Origin: Pararge aegeria
Lineage: Eukaryota; Arthropoda; Insecta; Lepidoptera; Nymphalidae
Assembly: GCF_905163445.1 (NCBI RefSeq)
Contig: NC_053187.1
Location: 12,338,001 to 12,402,000, forward strand
Length of the DNA stretch: 64,000 bases
Reading direction: 5' to 3'
Made by a program: the position numbers and the translations under genes. The notes under the pieces were generated by a model. That model had not been told where the DNA came from and made no database searches. It was given only the letters and a program-made list of their open reading frames with translations. Below are positions 58,086-64,000 of this stretch, one piece after another. Each line of letters begins with the position of its first letter. Position 1 is the stretch's first letter.

Positions 58086-58283
58086 TAAACTTTTACAAAT
58101 GCGATATTGATTCTTCCTTTAACGATTACTGGCACCCATCTATTTACTGAGTTGGTTCAACATCGCTTACCCAGCGCTATCGACTAATGTTTAGTGATGC
58201 TGTTAAGTCGTACATTATTGATGTATTCATTTGTTATAGGAAATTCGAAGAATATTAAAAAACGTCATCTAGGTATAGATGAA

Positions 58284-58480
58284 CTAGCTAAACCCTGCGG
58301 CTTCGCCCGCGTAAAATACGGGATGCAGCGTTCCTACTGTTACATAGTCTACAACATAATATTACAGAGTGCCCTCTAAAAAAATTTTTATACATCTTCA
58401 ATGTACAGAATTCGACCTGTTACAGTTTTATTATAAGAAGAGAGATTTCATACTTATCGCTCTATACCGATATTTATACC
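58284..58480 (-). mobile_element. Helitron-like element, 3' end
   Basis: Second copy of the family at 700: minus-strand end GCGGGCGAAGCCGCAGGGTT then TAG and CTAG at 58284-58287. It shares the GAATTCGACCTGTTACAGTT block with the first copy in the same relative place. Confidence 0.55.
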
Positions 58481-58494
58481 TACAGTTAGTATTT

Positions 58495-58620
58495 CAGTCA
58501 TATTCAATAGCCTATAAAAGGCCACTGCTGTACTAAAAGCCTCTCCCTTAATCAACACGCCGTACAATCGGGTTGTTAATCACAGTAGATGGTATTAGTA
58601 GCACACAGGACACTGCTACG
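58495..58620 (+). repeat. Repeat fragment (CCACTGCTGTACTAAAAGCC)
   Basis: AATAGCCTATAAAAGGCCAC, TGCTGTACTAAAAGCCTCTC and TAATCACAGTAGATGGTATT. The last word also occurs at 43170-43215, which ties the two places to one family. Confidence 0.4.
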
Positions 58621-58681
58621 CGTTTTCGCTCTACGGCAACCACGGAAAGAGAAGGGGTGGTAAGAACTATATTCGTATCGT

Positions 58682-58682
<1 letters not shown>

Positions 58683-58712
<30 letters not shown>

Positions 58713-59020
58713 CTTCAACCAATTGAAGACCACTGCTGGACATAGGTCTTTTGTAGAGAGTTCCAAAATCCGAGGTCCGAGGCCGCTTGTTTTCAGAGGC
58801 TCCCAGCGACTCGCTTGATGTCGTCTGTCAACCTCGTTGGGGGCCGACCAACACTGCGTTTAGGTAAACGCAGCCATTCCAACACCTTGGAACTCCAACG
58901 TACATCGGTTCTCCGAGCTATTTGCCCCGCCCATTTCCACTTCAGCTTTGCAACTCGCTGAGCTATGTCAGTAACTCTGGTTCTTCTACGGATCTCCTCA
59001 ATTCTGATTTGATCACGTTA
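58683..59020 (-). pseudogene. RTE-type LINE, C-terminal remnant with (ATG)n tail
   Basis: Minus-strand translation (with one or two stops) gives IRRRTRVTDIAQRVAKLKWK, GQIARRTDVRW, KVLEWLRLP, SVGRPPTRLTDDIKRVAGS and TYVQQWSSIG. This is the conserved region after the RT domain of RTE-clade LINEs. It is followed by about ten ATG units (plus-strand 58683-58712 reads TCA repeats). 5' truncated near 59020. Confidence 0.75.
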
Positions 59021-59689
59021 TTGTTTTAAAATAAAATCACGCAACAAAATTACTTTAAAATAAAATATGTTTTGTTGGTACACTGTACATTTCACATGTA
59101 CACTCCGCCTTAATATAACTTATACATACGCCATGGAAGTGCATGTTGCTGCAAAACAAGTAAATACTCGATACAAAAAGTGCATTTCGCTCCCGAACCA
59201 TACGCGGCGGCAGCAAAGCGTAAATGCCACGGTCATACATCGTGACGCCGAGATCGCTGTGAGTTTTTCATCAATTTATGCCTTATTATAACAATTTATG
59301 CGATGTTATTATCATATGTATATATGTTGGTAGTGGATGGTCGCGATTTTGTACGCATGGCCGAATACAAACTAGTATTATAGGTGCAAAAGGGTGCTTG
59401 TTAGTTTGTTACAGACCTATGCTAGGTTACTGCACTGCATCTATGTTGACAAAATTTGCCAAATACTTTCATCCAGGGAGCAGTATTTCGTTGGAATTAA
59501 AAAAAAACCTTGTTTGTTATCAATACGGGTGTAAGTACATAAAAACTGACCTTGACTACATTTTGCATAATTAAAACTACAGGAGACAGTAATAGGATAT
59601 TTTAAGCCAGGGAAAATAAAGCTGGCTGTAAAAGTAAACGAAACTATATATGACCAAGGCATTATCAGCAACTTATGTTTAATTGTTTT
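59021..59689. other. No gene or repeat recognised
   Basis: Overlapping short frames on both strands, GC-richer at 59195-59260; nothing identifiable. Confidence 0.35.
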
Positions 59690-59885
59690 CTCTGGTGCTA
59701 GGCTTCAAACGTGGCTGGTTACCACTTTACCGACAAAGACTCTGATCGATTTAGCGCTCCGGTACAATGTCGCGTAGATACCGATTAGGGTTATGGTTTA
59801 AATATAACAATCATACTCCTTTACAAATAAGCCCGCTATCATCTTAGACGGTATCATTACGTACCATGAGATGTGACTGCAACCA
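59690..59885 (+). mobile_element. SINE family B fragment (body)
   Basis: Plus-strand body: GTGGCTGGTTACCACTTTAC, CGACAAAGACTCTGATCG, CCGATTAGGGTTATGG, AAGCCCGCTATCATCTTAGA and a CATGAGATGTGACTGCA end. Head missing. Confidence 0.65.
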
Positions 59886-60139
59886 AGTGCGAAATTGTAG
59901 TGAAAAAAAGGGAAAATGTACCTTTTCTATAAGGTAAATGACTTCCGACTTTATCCTTAGATACTGGTAGCTTTTTGGTTTAACAATACCAAATTGAATA
60001 ACTCCAACTCGGTAGCTAAAACCAAATTTGGCACATTTGCTGTATTGAGGACTTGTTTCCCTGAGAAAAGCATGAGGCCAATGTAACCATGATTTTATTT
60101 CTGCTAGTGATGAACATGTCCATGTGGTCCCATGTGGTT

Positions 60140-60300
60140 CCATCTTCGGGTCGGTTTTAGTACCAGCCCAAAGTTAGGAACTTAACGGTGATTTACCTCC
60201 ATGCCTATGAGAGCACTTTTTAAGCTGTCAGTCGTGCACTGCATCTCTTACCGGTCGTGTCGGGGGTACTGTTCCATTCAACTATATGAGAGTGAGTGAA
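60140..60300 (+). repeat. Possible dispersed repeat fragment
   Basis: GGTGATTTACCTCCATGCCT, GAGAGCACTTTTTAAGCTGT and CTTACCGGTCGTGTCGGGGG look like a block seen in lepidopteran repeats. Only one copy is in the window, so this is from memory only. Confidence 0.25.
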
Positions 60301-60340
60301 TAGAAAGTGCACTTGTGTTTTTTGTACACTCTTGTGCATT

Positions 60341-60584
60341 AATAATAAATATACTACGACAATACACGCATCGTCATCTAGCCCCAAAGTAAGCGTAGCT
60401 TGTCTTATGGGTACTTAGATGCCTGATGTATTTTTTTACGGATAATATACATAAATACTTCTACTATGCATACAAACACCCAGAAAAATATTTATGCTCA
60501 TCACACAAACATTTTCCAGTTGTAGGAATCGAATCCACAGCCTTGGACTCAGAAAGCAGGATCGCCCACTGCGCTAATCGACCT
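60341..60584 (-). mobile_element. tRNA-derived SINE (family A)
   Basis: Minus-strand copy from the tail side (AATAAATATACTACGACAAT) to the head (complement of GCGCAGTGGGC with a small deletion). B box complement GGAATCGAATCC at about 60525-60536. Confidence 0.8.
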
Positions 60585-60597
60585 TCAATTATAATAT

Positions 60598-60760
60598 CAA
60601 AATTCATTTATTTCAAGTAGGCCTAATTTATAAGCACTTTTGAAAGGTTAAGTCAGTCTGTTTGTAGTGACTCTACCACCGATTCGGAAGGCAGATTCCA
60701 CTGAGAAGAACCGGCAAGAAACTCAGCAGATTGCATTTTTCCAACATCATTTTATAGTTT
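60598..60760 (-). mobile_element. Short LINE 3' end (family L)
   Basis: Minus-strand copy of the terminal 160 bp only (AAAATTCATTTATTTCAAGT to CAACATCAT). It abuts the head of the minus-strand SINE at 60341-60584. Confidence 0.75.
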
Positions 60761-61390
60761 GACAATCTTATCTTCCGATTGACCACCGATCCGCCGAGAT
60801 CAGTTGCTCAGCAATTTCAGAAGTTGCTGATTTCATGTCGTCGACAACGTAATCGAAAATGTAACGAAATGAGATACCGCCGACTAACCTGCCGACAATA
60901 AATTGTATATTGTGTGAGTATGTCTGAAATCTAAAAGAAAGCTCCTTAGAATAAAGAAACTATACAAATCAATGCAACCGTATAAGCGCTAGAATAAGAT
61001 TGATACGTATTATAATAACTCTCTTTTTGCATCGGGAGTTGAAAATATGAGCAGATACACGTGTATATCGCGAACAAACTAATTTTGTTTGACGCTCAAG
61101 TGCGGTCAAATTGGTATATATTTGGATGCTGAGCGGCTAGCCGCAATCGCAGTATTGACAGAATTGAAAATGAACGGTTTGAAGTTGTTTACAGTAATAA
61201 ACTGGTCAGCATAGCTTCTGAAATGAAGTTCATTATCGATTTAAATCAAATCTAAATAGGATGGGTGGCACACATCAACTGCCAGGTGAAAACCGCTACC
61301 CTGCCGTAGAGGCTTTTCGATATCTGCCGACAACAGTTGTCGGTAGCTGTCGCCTTGTAGTACATCGATAGTCTCTCATTATTTTGAGGA

Positions 61391-61728
61391 CCTCCCTGGC
61401 GCAACGGTGAGCACTGTGAATTTAAGTAGGAGGATACGGGTTCGATTCTAGCCAGGGGCGATTTGGGAATTTATTTTTTCTGAATTTTCTCTGTTCTAGT
61501 CTGGGTGGGGAGCTTTGGTTGTGGCTAGTTACCACCCTACCGACAAAGACGTGCTGCTAAGCGATTAAATGTTTCAGTGCGAGTTCGCGTTAAAACCGAT
61601 TAGGGATATGACTACCATGCTCCCTAACAGGTTAGCCCGCTCCTATCTTAGACTGCATCATCACTTACCACCATGTGAAATTGCAGTGAAGGACTAACGT
61701 CTAGTGGAATAAAAAAAAAGAAAAAATG
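61391..61728 (+). mobile_element. tRNA-derived SINE (family B), full length
   Basis: Best copy of the second SINE family. The head has CCCTGGCGCAACGGTGAGCA (A box region) and GGGTTCGATTC (B box, 61438-61448). The body has TACCGACAAAGACGTGC, CCGATTAGGGATATGAC, AGGTTAGCCCGCTCC and GACTGCATCATCACTTACCA. The tail is A-rich (61708-61726). At least ten other fragments lie in this window. Confidence 0.8.
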
Positions 61729-62654
61729 CTACTTTTCCATCATAGTTATACTAAGCTGTGTAGCCGCTGTGTATGATATGTATCAATTTTCATAACTTAG
61801 CTTAGCTCAGTGCAAGCACTTTTAATGAACCTATGAGATTTTGTATATAAAGATGCTTGCTTCGGATTGGAACTAAGTATGTCATCCAGGCGCTACAGAA
61901 CTAAGCAGTAGACGAAACGGTCAGATAGTTTCGTTTAGTAATAGCACGGCTTGAGGTTTTTTTTTATAATAACTGTTGACGAATCATACCGAGACGTAGG
62001 ACTCACACTTCAGACCAGAGCACAGCAATACTTGGCGGCAGATAGCATAGCTGTAATACTTCCTCGGTTAAAGTCAGTCACTAAAAGCCAAACTGCTGTC
62101 TACTAAAATTCACTTAGCATGTTTGCCATGTCTGATATGACCGAGTACAAATCTTCCGTGAAGCCAGACGTGATGTTTGGACGTTAGGCACTAAAGATAA
62201 TATTTTAATAACTTTAATTTACATTACTTTACATTTTCATACTACATAGGTGGTAAGGAATGTATAGCAGCGCGTTATTATAGCGTGGTCAATTTACTGC
62301 AGTCACGGACGGACTGCCTACGCGAGCCTGTTTATTGTTTTAATTTCTTCGTCCGTTATTTTGCATTTTTCCGATGTACCGCTGTACGATTTTTTGCCTG
62401 ATTATGTTTACTTTATAATTGGTAATACAATAGCAGGTTGTATTTTAAAATATTTTGGTAATAAACTAACGAGGTATTCGTAACATGTTGTATCATGTAT
62501 GTTTAAAATTTTTCAGTAGTTATTTTACGTGTTTTAATAACGAGCTGAAATCTGCAATTCATAGACTGGCATTATCAATATAACCTTATATTAATTAAAC
62601 TGGTATTTAATTTATTAATTAAACTGGTTTTTTTTACTGTCATAATTAAATGTA
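61729..62654. other. No gene or repeat recognised
   Basis: AT-rich sequence between two SINE groups. Confidence 0.4.
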
Positions 62655-62868
62655 AAAGTATCCCTGGCCTGCACTGTGGTAATTTGAATTTCTGAACTTT
62701 CTCTGGTCTGGTCTGATGGACTCGGCTGTGGCTACATACCATATACCGACAAAGACGTGCCGCCATCGATTTAGCGTTCCGGTACGACGTTGCGTAGAAA
62801 CCGTTTAATAGTATGGCTTTAATATAACTGCGATGTTACCACGAACAGGTTAGCCCGTTACCATCGTA
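62655..62868 (+). mobile_element. SINE family B, first half of a tandem pair
   Basis: Plus-strand body with part of the linker (GGTCTGGTCTGATGGACTCG), GACAAAGACGTGCCGCC, GTTCCGGTACGACGTTGCG and AGGTTAGCCCGTTACCATCG. It passes directly into a second copy of the same segment. Confidence 0.7.
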
Positions 62869-63045
62869 TTACCACCCCATCGACAAAGACGTGCCGCTAA
62901 GCGATTAAGTGTTCCAGTGCGAGTTCGCGTAGGAACCGTTTAGGGGTATGACTACCATACTCCCTAACAGGTTAGCCCGCTCCCATCTTAGACTGTATCA
63001 TCACTTACCATCAGGTGGAATTGCACTTAAGGGCTAACGATAATG
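62869..63045 (+). mobile_element. SINE family B, second half of a tandem pair
   Basis: Second copy in the same direction: ACCACCCCATCGACAAAGAC, GCTAAGCGATTAAGTGTTCC, AGGTTAGCCCGCTCCCATC and TCATCACTTACCATCAGGTG. It is closer to the 61.4-kb copy than to its tandem partner. Confidence 0.75.
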
Positions 63046-63179
63046 TAGCTTGGATTATTTAAATAGCCTTTTCGCCGTCGATATAAATACACTTGTTCAA
63101 AGTTCTCGCTTAACATTGTCATGAATTGAGCATTTTATTAAGGTCCCCACTTCCCACCGCCCAATGTTAAGGTCAAGTT

Positions 63180-63260
63180 ATGTAACGCTCGGCGTAGACG
63201 GCTTGGCGGCGCGCGCGCAGGGTCAACGACCGGGGCCAGCGCAGGCGCGGCTCTAACTTT
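63180..63260. other. CpG-rich patch near the right edge
   Basis: AACGCTCGGCGTAGACGGCT, TGGCGGCGCGCGCGCAGGGT and GACCGGGGCCAGCGCAGGCG form the most GC-rich 80 bp of the last 20 kb outside the LINE. This could be the promoter or first exon of a host gene; no coding frame is evident. Confidence 0.25.
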
Positions 63261-64000
63261 GAACTAAAGAATTCGCATACCTATAGTCTACCTACCTGGT
63301 TACTTAATCTATCCATACTCATATATATATCTTCACAAGTGCGGGCTCTGTTTAATGTACTAGGCAATGTTCTATTTCGCAGCTGCCATTTAGAATTGAG
63401 TCTTAAGTTTGTGGATGTAAAGTTTATTACACCAAGAATGCTCGTCCAATGATGTGCTTTTAATTCTCTGGTCTTACATTCCTATTCTATGATCGACGTA
63501 AAGAATTTACTCTTTGGAACCATTAACCGAACGTAACGCGTAGGTACATTATAATCAAGGCGCATGGAAGTGCTTCGGGCCAAGTCTAGGTCTACAACAT
63601 TTTGCGCTACTTTTGAACCCCTTCTCTTATATGTTATAATAATAGGAAAGTTTTTAATAATTTCTGTAATACAGAGCTTGTAATAAAGAGCAAAAGTCTA
63701 GTTTGCGACCTTTTGCCATATTGTTAAATAATAATAAATTGGTAATAACTTAGTTAAAGAACTAGTACTAACAATAGAGTATGGAAAAAAAGATTTTTAT
63801 TATTTTATTAATATGATTACTAATAATATTTTTACGGAATATATAAAAAAAACTTGTTAAAGATCATTTTTTGTCTGGATCTTCGGAACTTTAACATGCC
63901 TATTCCTGTTTTTTTTGGGGTTTGACAGTATTGTATATATTGATGGATTATTGATATTAATTATAAAGGCATATTTTAATTATCAGTATCTATATATTAT
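63261..64000. other. No gene or repeat recognised
   Basis: AT-rich right end of the window. Confidence 0.4.

Noticed and set aside
58683..58712. CRISPR-like or coding His repeat (ATC units)
   Set aside because: It is the (ATG)n microsatellite tail of a minus-strand RTE-type LINE.
1..64000. Telomeric TTAGG arrays, satellite arrays, rRNA genes or bacterial operons
   Set aside because: None of these patterns is present; the composition and repeats are those of dispersed euchromatic lepidopteran DNA.

Overview
The window looks like a piece of a lepidopteran (butterfly or moth) nuclear genome. It is AT-rich, has no long host open reading frame, and is packed with short decayed copies of transposon families. 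Several of these families (two tRNA-headed SINEs, LINE 3' ends with microsatellite tails, short Helitrons ending in CTAG) resemble repeats I associate with Lepidoptera, and the commonest SINE resembles the Metulj type of nymphalid butterflies. That assignment rests on pattern recall, not on a search. No CRISPR array, operon, tRNA gene or rRNA gene is visible, so this is most likely intergenic DNA or the inside of very large introns.

The only long coding sequences belong to one near-complete non-LTR retrotransposon on the minus strand (53292-57836). It has an intact ORF1 (coiled coil plus a baculovirus-FP-like RNA-binding domain), then ORF2 split by one frameshift into an AP-endonuclease part and a reverse-transcriptase part with all RT motifs present, then a 3' UTR with two perfect hairpins and a (GAAA/TTTC)8 tail. 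ORF1 would bind element RNA, and the ORF2 endonuclease and RT would do target-primed reverse transcription. The frameshift makes this copy probably inactive.

Layout: 0.7-6.7 kb holds Helitron ends, LINE 3' ends and a SINE nested in a LINE. 8.1-8.6 kb is a GC-rich patch with a possible exon. 11.5-14.6 kb has Helitron relics, a strong hairpin and an RTE-type LINE end. 19.6-26.7 kb has SINEs, a 145-bp hAT-like MITE with a perfect 8-bp target duplication, and an R1-like 3' end. 30.0-32.2 kb has a cluster of related, broken minus-strand segments that may be pseudo-exons of a DEG/ENaC (pickpocket) channel. 33.9-41.6 kb is a dense nest of SINEs, LINE ends, MITEs and a Helitron. 47.9-53 kb has LINE ends, a head-to-head SINE pair, a Helitron and two decayed LINE coding remnants. 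53.3-59 kb has the large LINE and its repeat flanks. 59.7-63.3 kb has further SINEs, a LINE end and a CpG-rich patch near the right end.

I did not find a convincing new biological system. The items most worth checking are the pickpocket-like pseudo-exon cluster, the hAT-like MITE pair, the 21-bp-arm hairpin at 13.7 kb, the candidate exon at 8.3 kb and the structured 3' ends of the LINEs.
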